Made by a program: the position numbers and the translations under genes. Under the pieces are notes generated by a model. That model made no database searches, was not told the DNA's origin, and saw nothing but the letters and a program-made list of their open reading frames with translations. This document shows, piece after piece, positions 9,323 through 17,899 of a stretch of DNA of 64,000 nucleotides. Numbering within the stretch: the first letter of the stretch is position 1; each line of letters opens with the position of its first letter. Source of the DNA: Streptomyces cyaneofuscatus (GTDB lineage Bacteria > Actinomycetota > Actinomycetes > Streptomycetales > Streptomycetaceae); assembly GCF_000718135.1 (NCBI RefSeq), contig NZ_JOEM01000003.1, positions 62,001-126,000 on the forward strand, in the 5' to 3' direction.

Positions 9323-10061
9323 CTGGCTTGATCAGATACCCCGCCCCACGCCGGGTGTGGATCATCGGCGTCCGTCCGGCGTCGATCTTCTTGCGGAGGT
9401 AGGAGATGTAGAGCTCGACGACGTTGGCCTGGCCGCCGAAGTCGTAGTTCCAGACCCGGTCGAGGATCTGCGCCTTGCTGAGCACCCGGCGCGGGTTGCG
9501 CATCAGGAACCGCAGCAGCTCGAACTCCGTGGCGGTCAGGTGGATCGCGTCCCCGCCCCGGCTCACCTCGTGGCTGTCCTCGTCCAGCACCAGGTCCCCG
9601 ACGGTGAGCGTCGACTGGCTCCGCTCGGCCGCGAGCGCCGTACCGGAGCGGCGGATCAGCCCGCGCAGCCGGGCCACGACCTCCTCCAGGCTGAACGGCT
9701 TGGTCACATAGTCGTCGCCACCCGCCGTGAGCCCGGCGATCCGGTCCTCCACGGCGTCCCGGGCGGTGAGGAAGAGGACGGGCACGTCGCAGAGGTCGCG
9801 CCGGAGCCGGCCCAGCACGGCGAGCCCGTCCATGTCCGGGAGCATCACATCCAGGACCACCGCGTCCGGGCGGAAGTCCCGGGCCGCACGCACGGCCCCG
9901 GCCCCGTCGGCGGCGCTGCGCACCTCCCAGCCCTCGTACCGCAAGGCCATCGAGAGCAGCTCGGCGAGCGGAGCCTCGTCGTCCACGACCAGGACGCGCA
10001 CGGGCGTACGGTCCGGCCTGAGCAGTTCGGTACGCCCCTGGGGCGCGGTCGTCGTCGTCAT
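9315..10061 (-). CDS. OmpR/PhoB-family response regulator
   Basis: A 248-aa DNA-binding regulator. The receiver domain shows the acidic DDE near residue 27, phospho-acceptor Asp71 in VVLDVMLPDMDG, Thr99 in LFLTAR and Lys121 in TKPF. The C-terminal winged helix (about 150-245) has TATEFELLRFLMRNPRRVLSK and the YISYLRKKID-RTRRGAGY wing. The ATG at 10061 is preferred; a GTG two codons upstream (10067) is possible. It is the first gene of the operon with the kinase and two glycosyltransferases, so it probably controls this cell-envelope glycosylation unit and itself. Confidence 0.9.
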   Translation of the reverse strand: MTTTTAPQGRTELLRPDRTPVRVLVVDDEAPLAELLSMALRYEGWEVRSAADGAGAVRAARDFRPDAVVLDVMLPDMDGLAVLGRLRRDLCDVPVLFLTARDAVEDRIAGLTAGGDDYVTKPFSLEEVVARLRGLIRRSGTALAAERSQSTLTVGDLVLDEDSHEVSRGGDAIHLTATEFELLRFLMRNPRRVLSKAQILDRVWNYDFGGQANVVELYISYLRKKIDAGRTPMIHTRRGAGYLIKPGE

Positions 10062-10137
10062 GGGCACCAGCCTGTGAGGCGCCCGTGAGAGAAGCCTGAC
10101 CCGTTTCTGTGAATTGCCTGAGAAAGCGGGCGGCTTC

Positions 10138-11019
10138 CTATACGGGACTCCCGAACAACGCCTCCGCGTTCCGGTAGCAGACGGCCCGCAGCCACTCCTC
10201 CCCGAGCCCCAGCCGCTCCAGGGCCTCCAGCTGGTGGACGTACGGATACGGAATATTGGGGAAGTCCGTCCCGAGCAGGATCCGGTCCCCGAGATCGGCG
10301 AGCCGCCCCCTCTGGCCCGCCGGGAACGGGGTGAACCCCTCGCTGAAGTCGGTGAACGCCATCGTCGTATCGAGCCGCACCTCCGGGTACGCGGCCGCCA
10401 GCGCCAGGAACTCCGCGTACTCCGGCATCCCCATGTGCGCCACGATCAGCCGCAGCCGGGGATGGCGTGCGAGGAGCCGCCCGATCGGCTCGGGCCCGGT
10501 GAACCTCCCCGGCGCCGGCCCGGACCCGCAGTGCATGACCACCGGCACCCCGGCTTCCGCAAGGAGCCCCCAAGCCCCTTCCAGCAACGGGTCGTTGGCG
10601 TCATAGTCCCCGACCTGGAGGTGCGACTTGAGGACCCGAGCCCCGTTCTCGACGGCCTCCTTCACGTACAACTCCACGCCCTCCTCCGGGAAGAGGGTCG
10701 CGGTGTGCAGGCAGTCGGGCACCCGGTCGGCGAAGCCGACGGCCCAGTCGTTGAGCCAGCGTGCCATGCCGGGCTTGTGCGGGTAGAGCATGGAGGTGAA
10801 GCGAAGCACTCCGAACGACCTTATAAGAGCCATCCGTTGCTCCTCCTCGTACCGATAGGTGATCGGCCACTCCAGCCCGGTGAGCGGCCCGGCGGAGTCG
10901 AAGTAGGCCCACACCTTGCGCAGGACCTGCTCGGGCATGAAGTGGGTGTGGACATCGATGATCCCGGGCAGCCCGAGCCGCTCCCAGAACCGCACGACGT
11001 CAAGGCTGTCGTCTTCCAC
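10138..11019 (-). CDS. Amidohydrolase (TIM-barrel metal hydrolase)
   Basis: A 293-aa member of the amidohydrolase_2/ACMSD-like family. Metal ligands are visible as IDVHTHFMP near the N-terminus, a central His in VVMHCGSGP, a second His in LRLIVAHMGMPE and the late Asp in RILLGTDFPNIPYPY. The GTG at 11019 is chosen because AAGGAG lies six bases upstream. A TTG two codons earlier would leave no SD spacing. Family members hydrolyse or decarboxylate small cyclic or aromatic acids, and the substrate here is unknown. It stands between the response regulator and a DUF2797 gene on the same strand without overlap. Confidence 0.82.
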   Translation of the reverse strand: MEDDSLDVVRFWERLGLPGIIDVHTHFMPEQVLRKVWAYFDSAGPLTGLEWPITYRYEEEQRMALIRSFGVLRFTSMLYPHKPGMARWLNDWAVGFADRVPDCLHTATLFPEEGVELYVKEAVENGARVLKSHLQVGDYDANDPLLEGAWGLLAEAGVPVVMHCGSGPAPGRFTGPEPIGRLLARHPRLRLIVAHMGMPEYAEFLALAAAYPEVRLDTTMAFTDFSEGFTPFPAGQRGRLADLGDRILLGTDFPNIPYPYVHQLEALERLGLGEEWLRAVCYRNAEALFGSPV

Positions 11020-11052
11020 ACCCAACTCCTTACAGGCCCTCGTCGGACAAGG

Positions 11053-11955
11053 TCAGAACAACCCACCCTGCACGCCGCCGCCCGCGATGTCGATGAGGGG
11101 GACACGTACATCGTTCGCCGCGGCCGGGTCAACGGCGGCGAGCTCCCACCCGGTGATGAGCCGCGTGTCCAGCACCACCACGCCACCACGCCCGCCCTCG
11201 CCCCCACTCACCGCCAGATGAAGATCAGGCCCGGCGGCAGCCACCAACTCCCCCGCCACCAAGCCCCCTTCGACCAGCTCACGCACCGACCGCGTGGCGC
11301 GGGGAGCACGGTCCAGCCCGAAGATCCCGCCGTGATCGACCACGTCGAGAGGAAGCCGCTCCAACGACTCGGGCCACCCGCGCCCCTCCAGCTCCGCGGC
11401 CCGCCCGTACAACTCCACCACCTCACCGAACCGCTCCCGCTCACCCGGCAGTCGGCCACGCACGGCCCGCTTGCGGGCGTACGGAATCCGGTCCGGCACC
11501 CCGAGGGCGGCCCGCAGCACCTCCTCGGTCCGCCGGGCGGCCATCAGGGGCCCGCGCCCCAGCCAGCTGAAGACCACGGCCCCCTGCTCCCGGAGCCGCG
11601 CGGCGCCCCGCTCCTCCCGGGTGATCCCCACCTTGACCAGGCCGGGCCCGAACCAGGCGAGATAGACGCGGTACGTCCGCGGGTCGTCCAGCAACGTATC
11701 GGCGGCCACCGAGTGGGCCCGGTCCAGCCGCGCACACTCCGGGCACCGGGCCCCGGTACTGCGCACGGACACCACGGCCCCCAGCGGGCACACGTTCCCC
11801 CGGGCCCCCACACAGTGCCGCTCCCCCACCGCGCGGAACCCGAGCCCGACCCCGTACGCAAGGGTGCTCACCCGCCGCTCGGCGCCCTTGCTCCACCCCA
11901 GCCGGGGCACATCCCCCGGCCACGCGACCCCGGTACACCGCCACCCGAAGGCCAC
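11053..11955 (-). CDS. DUF2797 family protein
   Basis: A 300-aa protein of a family found widely in actinobacteria and of unknown function. Visible are the N-terminal GVAWPGDVPRL segment, a possible zinc site made of HC near residue 47, a Cys in NVCPLG and a CxxC in RCPECARL, then VYLAWFGPGLVKVGITREER. The last stretch resembles the core of a GIY-YIG nuclease fold (Y-L...KVGIT...R), but the classical catalytic Glu and Tyr are not clear. The GTG at 11955 gives the whole family length. No partner gene is evident. Confidence 0.75.
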   Translation of the reverse strand: MAFGWRCTGVAWPGDVPRLGWSKGAERRVSTLAYGVGLGFRAVGERHCVGARGNVCPLGAVVSVRSTGARCPECARLDRAHSVAADTLLDDPRTYRVYLAWFGPGLVKVGITREERGAARLREQGAVVFSWLGRGPLMAARRTEEVLRAALGVPDRIPYARKRAVRGRLPGERERFGEVVELYGRAAELEGRGWPESLERLPLDVVDHGGIFGLDRAPRATRSVRELVEGGLVAGELVAAAGPDLHLAVSGGEGGRGGVVVLDTRLITGWELAAVDPAAANDVRVPLIDIAGGGVQGGLF

Positions 11956-12021
11956 CCGAACTCCGCTCTCTCCACCACGCCCCGGGCAACCCCGACGACG
12001 CCCCTCACGCCTCAGCGAAGG

Positions 12022-12660
12022 CTAACGGGCCCCGTGAGCGAACCCCTCCGCACCACCGACGGGGCGCCCCCCACCACCCTCGGCACCGACACCCTCGATA
12101 CGGGCACCCTCAGTACCGACACCCTCCGTGCCGACACCCTCGATCCGCTGCCGCATCGCGGCCATCCGGCGGACGAAGCGCCGGTTGAACCAGACCATCC
12201 ACCCCAGGAACGCGGCACCGAACGCGAGCCCCCACAGACCGGCCCCCACGTTCCCGGCGGCGAACCAGAACACAGGGATCCCGAAGAAGATCAACGCCAG
12301 CAACGGGAAGGCCCACCACCGGTTGCGCCGCAGCTTCTCCTCCCGGCGCCGGATGAGCCGGATCATGGCAGCCTGTTCGGCCGGGTCATCGGGCAGCTCG
12401 CCGTTCTTCGCGATACGCCGCTCCAGCTCCGGCACACGCGCGGCATCGGTCCCCACCGCCCGGGCGTCACGGCGTCGGCGCCGCATCACGAACCACGTCA
12501 TCAACCCGGCGTAGACGAGCCCGCCGACCAGGATGCCGGGCCACCCCGACCACCCGTCGAAGGCCAGCCGGATGCCGACCCACACCACCAGCACCAGCAG
12601 CCCCACCACCCACCACCGGTCCTGCCACCGCTGCCCCTGGCCGTGCTCCTGCGACCCCAT
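12022..12660 (-). CDS. Four-helix membrane protein of unknown function
   Basis: A 212-aa protein with predicted membrane helices near residues 18-35, 41-58, 118-136 and 139-157. An RRRRRD cytoplasmic block and a charged central segment (ELERRIAKNGELPDDPAEQ) separate the two helix pairs. The C-terminus is a low-complexity tail in which EGVGTEG-like units recur. I recognise no enzyme motif. Start ATG at 12660. The tail repeats are mirrored at DNA level as short tandem repeats (12070-12150). Confidence 0.65.
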   Translation of the reverse strand: MGSQEHGQGQRWQDRWWVVGLLVLVVWVGIRLAFDGWSGWPGILVGGLVYAGLMTWFVMRRRRRDARAVGTDAARVPELERRIAKNGELPDDPAEQAAMIRLIRRREEKLRRNRWWAFPLLALIFFGIPVFWFAAGNVGAGLWGLAFGAAFLGWMVWFNRRFVRRMAAMRQRIEGVGTEGVGTEGARIEGVGAEGGGGRPVGGAEGFAHGAR

Positions 12661-12748
12661 CGGTAACCTCCGAGCCGGGCGCGCCCATCACGCCCCGTGC
12701 CCTTCCGGCTACCCCGGCACCGGACCCTGATGCGGCGGGCGCGGCGGC

Positions 12749-13495
12749 TCAAGGGATGTACGGCTCGCAGGCGGCCCCGTCACCGTCCCGGTCGAGATGG
12801 TCCCCATATGCGGGGTCACCCGTGTACAGGGGCGCGTCCCCGGCCTCCTCCGCCGCATCACAGTTCTCGTACGACGGGGACGGCGAGGCCCCCGGCTCGT
12901 CGCTCGGCGTGGTCCCGTCCACCTCCGGCCCCTCGACCTCCCGCACCTCGGCCGACGTGATCACCCCTGAACGAACGGTGTACGTCCCCTCGAAGACCTT
13001 CAGGCTGCCGTCGCTCTGGAGCGCCTCCAGCTCCGCCCGGACCGTGTCCCCTGCCACGCCGAGGATCCGGACGGTGTCATGCTCCGTCCCGGCGAGGCCG
13101 TCGACGAAGTCCTCGTAGTCGCCGGCGAGGTTCTTACCGCCCAGCTCCCAAGCCGCCCGGTAGTCCCGGGCGTTGATGGCGTCGAAGTAGGCGACCACGG
13201 TCGCCTCCGCGCCCAGGGCACTCGACGTGGACGGCGCCGGAGGCGGTGCGCTCCTCTCCGGGGAGGGCGCCCTCTTCTCCGGGGAGGCGGTGACGGTACT
13301 GGTCACCGTGGCGGTCACCTCGGCCGGGGCCGAGGAGGTGGAGGAAGGCGCGGCCACGGAGGTCGAGGCGGCCCCTCCGTCGGCCCCACCACCACCGGCA
13401 CACGCCCCGGCCCCGACGATCCCGACGGCTCCCACGACCACAGCGCATCCCGCGCTCCGCAAACCCGACCGAAGAAGCCCGTTCACGCCCATCAC
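12749..13495 (-). CDS. Exported protein with C-terminal Excalibur calcium-binding domain
   Basis: A 248-aa protein. It has an N-terminal hydrophobic export segment with a Cys-containing GAGAC that may be a weak lipobox, then a Thr/Ser/Pro-rich spacer. A globular segment follows (about 95-185, TVVAYFDAINARDYRAAWELGG, resembling a SnoaL/NTF2-like or Mce-associated fold). The C-terminal Excalibur motif is YENCDAAEEAG...DHLDRDGDGAACE, with the conserved two Cys and the DxDxDG calcium loop. It probably sits on the outer surface. The partner or ligand is unknown. Confidence 0.78.
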   Translation of the reverse strand: MMGVNGLLRSGLRSAGCAVVVGAVGIVGAGACAGGGGADGGAASTSVAAPSSTSSAPAEVTATVTSTVTASPEKRAPSPERSAPPPAPSTSSALGAEATVVAYFDAINARDYRAAWELGGKNLAGDYEDFVDGLAGTEHDTVRILGVAGDTVRAELEALQSDGSLKVFEGTYTVRSGVITSAEVREVEGPEVDGTTPSDEPGASPSPSYENCDAAEEAGDAPLYTGDPAYGDHLDRDGDGAACEPYIP

Positions 13496-13594
13496 CTCAC
13501 CGAGGAACCCCGAGAGGAGCCCCGTGAAAAGCCCTGACCCTTCGAGCTTCCTCCCGGCCGGACGCCTCCGCCCCTCGATCTTGGTCGGAGGACC

Positions 13595-13963
13595 TCACAC
13601 GCGGCCGGGGGCGCCCCGCCCACCCCGCCGGGCCGCGTAACGCCTGCGCAACTGGACGACGCCCCCCACCGCCATCGAGATCAGCATGAGCACCAGACCG
13701 GCGTCACGCGCCGGACCCAGCGGCCAGTCCTCCTCACTCCCGGACAGGGAGTACCCGCCGAGGGACGCGACCGAGCACCCCATCAGCATCCAGCCGACGG
13801 ACCCGCACCGCACCACCCACAACGGGCCGGCCGACACCGGCGCCGAACTCTTCCTGCGCCACGACTGCCCGCCGACGACGGCGACCAGCAACCCTCCCGT
13901 CACAAGAAGCACCCCGTGCACCGCATCCATCACCGGGTTGGTGCCCTCTCCACTCCATTCCAC
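13595..13963 (-). CDS. Small membrane protein
   Basis: A 122-aa protein with three likely membrane segments (VLLVTGGLLVAVVGG, the WVVRCGSVGWMLMGCSVASLGGY region, and LVLMLISMAVGGVVQL) and a strongly basic C-terminus that should face the cytoplasm. A GTG at 13963 gives the full frame. The ATG at 13930 (MDAVHG) has a GGAGAGG stretch somewhat too far upstream and is the alternative. No family recognised. Confidence 0.55.
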   Translation of the reverse strand: MEWSGEGTNPVMDAVHGVLLVTGGLLVAVVGGQSWRRKSSAPVSAGPLWVVRCGSVGWMLMGCSVASLGGYSLSGSEEDWPLGPARDAGLVLMLISMAVGGVVQLRRRYAARRGGRGAPGRV

Positions 13964-13973
13964 TCCATCCTCG

Positions 13974-14675
13974 TCAGAACAGCCGGGCCTCGTCCGCGAC
14001 GGGTGCCGCGTCAGTGATCGGCCTGAGCATCGCCTGCGCAGGGCCGGCCGCCTCTTCCGACGGCTGCCCGGACGGCGCCCCGGACGACTCCTCGATGGTC
14101 AGCCGGTATTCCGCGCCGACCGAAAGACCGGTCGACCGACCACTGAACTTCAGGATGTGCTGCCCCGGCCCCGGCGCGGGCAATCGGACCCACAGGCCGC
14201 ACCCCGTGGTGGTGAAGCGCCCCGCTTCTCCCGTGACCGCATTCCCCTCCAGCCCCTGCAGGGTGATCGACTCGCCTGCGTAGACCTCCGGTTCGACCGG
14301 CGTACCGTCCAGGAGCGCGGTGCCCTCCGCATCACGCAGGAAAGCCAGGCAGTCCTGCGCGCTCCCGAACAGGTTCACGAGCGGGAACACGATCGGCCGC
14401 CCTTCCGGAACCGTGCACGCGCGCTCGACCTCACCACCGAAGGTACCCGCCAGGAACCAGACGTCCTCCGGCTGATTCCGGTCGCAGACGCTTCCGTCCT
14501 CGTCGGCGACGGGGTTGGTCTCCTCCGGCTCGGACGCCGCCCACGTCCACCACTTGCCCTGCAACTCGGCCGAGGCGGAAACCGGTTCCCCCGCCGTCGT
14601 CATGGCCGGGCCGCAGCCCGCCGCCGAAACCACCGCCAGGGCGGCAAGCCCGGCCATTGCCCACGTGGATCTCAT
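13974..14675 (-). CDS. Lipoprotein of unknown function
   Basis: A 233-aa lipoprotein. The ATG at 14675 follows CAGGGGGA at SD distance. The first 21 residues are a signal peptide ending in the lipobox VSAAGC. The mature region has a W-rich start (GKWWTWAASEP), a CDRNQPEDVWFLAGTFGG segment with a Cys repeated later in CTVPEGRPIVFPLVN, and CGLWVRLPAPGPGQHILKFSGR, a beta-rich pattern. The fold is not recognised. It is divergently arranged with the SigJ-type sigma factor gene, leaving about 150 bp for two promoters. Confidence 0.75.
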   Translation of the reverse strand: MRSTWAMAGLAALAVVSAAGCGPAMTTAGEPVSASAELQGKWWTWAASEPEETNPVADEDGSVCDRNQPEDVWFLAGTFGGEVERACTVPEGRPIVFPLVNLFGSAQDCLAFLRDAEGTALLDGTPVEPEVYAGESITLQGLEGNAVTGEAGRFTTTGCGLWVRLPAPGPGQHILKFSGRSTGLSVGAEYRLTIEESSGAPSGQPSEEAAGPAQAMLRPITDAAPVADEARLF

Positions 14676-14829
14676 ACGTCCCCCTGACTCAACGCGCGGC
14701 TGCCAGAACCCCCCGGCGCAGCGCGACACCACTGGCGCGCACCCTACCGAGAGGGCCGCGGGCCCGACTTCCTCGGCAAGGCCCCGCATGCCCAAGGCTT
14801 CGCACACCCGCGAGCGTAGGATCCGGACC

Positions 14830-15774
14830 ATGGCTCTGACGAGGACCCACATGGACCGGTTCGAGGCCTTCATGCCCCGCCTGGAGGCCATCGCCTACCG
14901 TCTGCTCGGCTCGGCGAGCGATGCCGAGGACGCCGTGCAGGACACGTTCCTGCGGTGGCAGGCCGCCGACATCGACCGCATCGAGGTCCCCGAGGCCTGG
15001 CTGACGAAGGTCCTCACCAACGTCTGCCTCAACCAGCTCACCTCGGCCCGCGCCCGGCGTGAGTCGTACGTCGGCCAGTGGCTGCCCGAGCCGCTGCTCG
15101 CCGGGGACCCGATGCTCGGCCCCGCCGAAACCGCCGAGCAGCGCGAGTCGGTCTCGTACGCCGTCCTCACCCTCATGGAGCGCCTGACGCCCAACGAGCG
15201 GGTGGTGTACGTGCTGCGGGAGGCGTTCGACTACCCGCACCGGAAGATCGCGGAGATCCTCGACATCACCGAGGCCTCCTGCCAGCAGATCTTCCACCGC
15301 GCCAAGAAGCACGTGGCGGAGGGCAGGGCCCGCACCGAGATCGACGAGGCAGCAGCCAGGCGGATCGTCGAGGAGTTCCTCACGGCCGCCACCAGCGGCC
15401 GGACCGAGCCGCTCGTCCAGCTCCTCACCGCGGACGTCGTCGCGATCGGCGACGGCGGCGGGAAGGTGCCGGCGCGCACCAAGCCGTTCCAGGGGGCCGT
15501 CGCGGTCGCGAAGTTCATGCGGGGCCTGTTCAAGCCCGGCAAGGCCAAGCGCGATCTGGTCGGCGGCTCCCCGGAGGTCCACCTCACGACCGCCAACGGC
15601 GCCCCGGCCGTCGTGGTCGTTCTCGACGGCCGGGTCATCGGCGTCCTGTGCGTGGAGATCACGGCGGAGGGCATCGCCGCGTTCCGCAGCCAGGCCAACC
15701 CCGACAAGCTCGAACGCGCGACGAGGCAGTGGGCGGCCACGGACCACGGGGAGCCCCTGCTCCACGTCTTCTGA
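14830..15774 (+). CDS. ECF sigma factor, SigJ (ECF41-like) type
   Basis: A 314-aa sigma factor with the three-part layout of SigJ/ECF41 proteins. Region 2 is IAYRLLGSASDAEDAVQDTFLRWQA, region 4 is LTPNERVVYVLREAFDYPHRKIAEILDITEASCQQIFHRAKKHV, and a C-terminal SnoaL-like domain (about 190-300) carries GDGGGKVPARTKPFQGAVAVAKF. In this class the C-terminal domain replaces an anti-sigma factor and modulates activity. The start ATG at 14830 has AGGA eight bases upstream. The in-frame ATG at 14851 also has an SD. The FAD oxidoreductase gene 93 bp downstream is the usual genomic partner and probable target. Confidence 0.88.
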   Translation: MALTRTHMDRFEAFMPRLEAIAYRLLGSASDAEDAVQDTFLRWQAADIDRIEVPEAWLTKVLTNVCLNQLTSARARRESYVGQWLPEPLLAGDPMLGPAETAEQRESVSYAVLTLMERLTPNERVVYVLREAFDYPHRKIAEILDITEASCQQIFHRAKKHVAEGRARTEIDEAAARRIVEEFLTAATSGRTEPLVQLLTADVVAIGDGGGKVPARTKPFQGAVAVAKFMRGLFKPGKAKRDLVGGSPEVHLTTANGAPAVVVVLDGRVIGVLCVEITAEGIAAFRSQANPDKLERATRQWAATDHGEPLLHVF

Positions 15775-15867
15775 CAACCCCGTGACGCAGGTCACACCTC
15801 TCACCTGTCAGGAAAGAGCGGGCTGCCCGGTTCAAGGGACGAAACCGCGCGAGACAGGAGTCGGGAC

Positions 15868-17079
15868 ATGCAGGTCAGGCAGCTCACGCAGCACCGCATC
15901 ATCGTCATCGGAGCCGGATACGCCGGAGCGATCGCCGCCGGCCGCCTCGCCAGGCGGCTGCGCCGCGAGGACGTCGCCATCACCCTCGTCAACCCCGAGC
16001 CCGACTTCGTGGAGCGGGTCAGGATGCACCAGCTCGCGGTCGGCCAGGAGCTGAGGCCCCGCCCGTTCGCCGAGATGTTCGCGGGTACGGGGGTGCAGCT
16101 GAGGCTCGCGAGGGTGACGGCCGTGGACGTGGACCGCAAGACGGTCACGGTCACCGCCACCGACGCCACAGCCGGGGAGGAACTCACCTACGACACCCTC
16201 GTGTACGCCCTGGGCAGCGCCTGGAACACCCACGACGTCCCCGGCACCGCCGAACACGCCCACGACATCGCCGGCCGCCCCGGGGCCCTCCGGCTCCGCG
16301 AGCGCCTGGCCGGCCTGGCCGCCGGGCAGCCCGTGGTCGTCGTGGGCGGCGGACTCACCGGCCTGGAGGCCGCGACCGAGATCGCCGAGGCCCGCCCGGA
16401 CCTCGACGTGGCCCTCGCCGCCCGCGGCGGGCTCGGCGACTGGCTCTCCCCCAAGGGCCGCCACCACCTCCGCGAGGTCTGCGACAGGCTCGGCATCACG
16501 GTCCACGAACACACGACCGTCACCGCCGTATCAGCGGACCACGTCACCACCACTGCGGGCGACATCCCGGCATCGGTCACGATCTGGACGACCGGCTTCG
16601 CGGTCCACCCGATCGCGCAGGCAACCGCGCTGAAGACCGACACCACGGGCCGGATCGAGGTCGACGGCACCATGCGCTCGCTCTCCCACCCGGACGTGTA
16701 CGCCATCGGCGACGCGGCCCTGGTGATGGGCCCGAACGACAAGCCGCTGCGCATGTCGTGCGCCTCGGGCGTCCCCACCGCCTGGCAGGCCGCAGACTCC
16801 ATCGCCTCCCGCCTGACCGGCACGAAGCCCACGACCGTCCCGCTGCGCTACTTCAACCAGTGCATCTCGCTGGGCCGCAAGGACGGCCTGATCCAGTACG
16901 TCACCGCCGACGACCAGTCCCGCCCGGCCGCCCTCACCGGCAAGACCGCCGCCCTCTACAAGGAACTGGTCTGCAAGGGCGCGGCCTGGGGCGTAGCCAA
17001 CCCGACCCTGGGGCTGCCGACCCGGCGGCGCGGCGTCATCACACAGAAGCCGGCGGAAGCGGTCGCCCGAGCGGCTTGA
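15868..17079 (+). CDS. NAD(P)/FAD-dependent oxidoreductase (NDH-2-like)
   Basis: A 403-aa two-dinucleotide-binding flavoprotein. The FAD Rossmann motif is IIVIGAGYAGAIAAG at the N-terminus, the NAD(P) motif VVVGGGLTGLEAA lies near residue 155, and the second FAD motif SHPDVYAIGDAAL lies near residue 270. The C-terminal helix region lacks the membrane anchor of true NDH-2. The start ATG has ACAGGAG at SD distance. The adjacency with the SigJ-type sigma factor recurs in actinobacteria and suggests it is expressed from that sigma's promoter. The electron acceptor is unknown. A strong hairpin follows the stop. Confidence 0.88.
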   Translation: MQVRQLTQHRIIVIGAGYAGAIAAGRLARRLRREDVAITLVNPEPDFVERVRMHQLAVGQELRPRPFAEMFAGTGVQLRLARVTAVDVDRKTVTVTATDATAGEELTYDTLVYALGSAWNTHDVPGTAEHAHDIAGRPGALRLRERLAGLAAGQPVVVVGGGLTGLEAATEIAEARPDLDVALAARGGLGDWLSPKGRHHLREVCDRLGITVHEHTTVTAVSADHVTTTAGDIPASVTIWTTGFAVHPIAQATALKTDTTGRIEVDGTMRSLSHPDVYAIGDAALVMGPNDKPLRMSCASGVPTAWQAADSIASRLTGTKPTTVPLRYFNQCISLGRKDGLIQYVTADDQSRPAALTGKTAALYKELVCKGAAWGVANPTLGLPTRRRGVITQKPAEAVARAA

Positions 17080-17095
17080 GGTTCGGGCGGGCAAC

Positions 17096-17133
17096 GCGAG
17101 AGACCCCCGGGATTTCTCCTGGGGGCCTCTCGC
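17096..17133. terminator. GC-rich hairpin before tRNA-Arg att copy A
   Basis: Inverted arms 17096-17112 and 17117-17133 (15 of 17 pairs) lie around a TTTC loop. It can end the oxidoreductase transcript. The same hairpin type, with arms built on AGAGGCCCC, recurs beside the two other att copies (17872-17899 and 28501-28538). It therefore belongs to the duplicated tRNA-terminator unit rather than to this gene alone. Confidence 0.7.
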
Positions 17134-17137
17134 CTGA

Positions 17138-17181
17138 TGTGCACTCGGCAGGATTCGAACCTGCAACCTTCTGATCCGTAG
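17138..17181. repeat. att copy A: 44-bp tRNA-Arg 3' fragment
   Basis: These 44 bases are identical to 28543-28586, the 3' half of the intact tRNA-Arg(ACG), and to 17907-17950. The 5' half of the tRNA is missing, so this is an attachment-site remnant, not a tRNA gene. It marks the chromosomal end of the integrated DNA. Confidence 0.85.
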
Positions 17182-17183
17182 CT

Positions 17184-17387
17184 CTAGCCGGACCGGCGCC
17201 GTCGCACCTGTCGGTATACGTCGATGCTCGCGACCAAGAACATGGCCCCGGCGGCAAGCGCCCACACCGCGGAACTTCCCGAGCTGTACAACCGCACTCC
17301 CTGAACCAGGAGATAGACCGAGGTGATCAAACCTATGTAAGGCATTGCCTTGTCCAACAGACCGCCGTCCTCCAGCGGATTCTTCAT
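17184..17387 (-). CDS. Small two-helix membrane protein in the relic
   Basis: A 67-aa protein starting at the ATG at 17387 behind TGAGGGGG. There are two hydrophobic segments (MPYIGLITSVYLLVQGVRLY and AVWALAAGAMFLVASIDVY), then a basic tail RQVRRRRSG. Its TAG stop lies three bases after att copy A, so the reading frame closes just beside the recombination junction. Function unknown. It may be a leftover accessory gene of the lost element. Confidence 0.6.
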   Translation of the reverse strand: MKNPLEDGGLLDKAMPYIGLITSVYLLVQGVRLYSSGSSAVWALAAGAMFLVASIDVYRQVRRRRSG

Positions 17388-17523
17388 GCTCGCCCCCTCA
17401 GAAGACCGGCAATGTACCGCGCGGGTGGTGTTCAGCCTCAGTGCCCCGAGGTCTCGCGCAGCCCCCACCCGTTGACGGCGGCACCCGCATGGTGCCGAGC
17501 CATGAGGTCTGGCCTCACCCTTG

Positions 17524-17880
17524 TCAGGGCGGCCATAGGGAGCTGCGGACGTCGGCCGACCCGCTCCCGGACCCGACTGACCGTCCGGTGAGTTTCGATG
17601 CCGACCGCTTGTGGCTGCCCGTGAGCCGGGCCAGCTCACCCGCAATGCTGTGCAGGCCGTCCCGCAGAGGATCCGGACGCTGCTCCTTGAGGAGGTCGAC
17701 GAGGTAGCGGAGCTGACCGACGACCGCCGGTTGCAAGGTCTCACCGTCGTGCTCGTCGTCGCGGCGCCAGTAGTCCGCGATCGACGAATGCAGCGCGTCC
17801 AGCGTCGACGCGTTGAGATCCCGCTCGGCCGCCAGGGCGAGGACGCTGTCGACGTCCGCCCCTGAAACGCAAGAGGCCCC
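17524..17880 (-). pseudogene. Truncated C-terminal fragment of an XRE-type regulator
   Basis: The complement reads LDALHSSIADYWRRDDEH followed by LQPAVVGQLRYLVDLLKEQ and LHSIAGELARLTG. This resembles the C-terminal sensor half of the long helix-turn-helix regulators common in Streptomyces. Its N-terminal half with the HTH is absent. The frame meets a TGA inside the hairpin next to att copy B, and the sequence after LARLTG no longer fits the family. I read it as debris cut by integration or deletion. Confidence 0.6.
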
Positions 17881-17899
17881 AGATCTCTCCGGGGCCTCT
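17872..17899. terminator. Hairpin beside att copy B
   Basis: AGAGGCCCC (17872-17880) pairs with GGGGCCTCT (17891-17899) around a ten-base GATCTCTCC-type loop. It is a second member of the hairpin set that accompanies each tRNA-Arg att copy. Confidence 0.6.

Noticed and set aside
10114..12666. An 850-aa plus-strand reading frame rich in Pro, His and Arg
   Set aside because: It is the antisense of the amidohydrolase, DUF2797 and membrane-protein genes, with no domain resemblance. High-GC third-position bias produces such frames.
17138..17190. A second tRNA-Arg gene
   Set aside because: Only the 3' half is present; the 5' acceptor and D arm are missing. It is an att remnant, and the same applies at 17907 and 44973.
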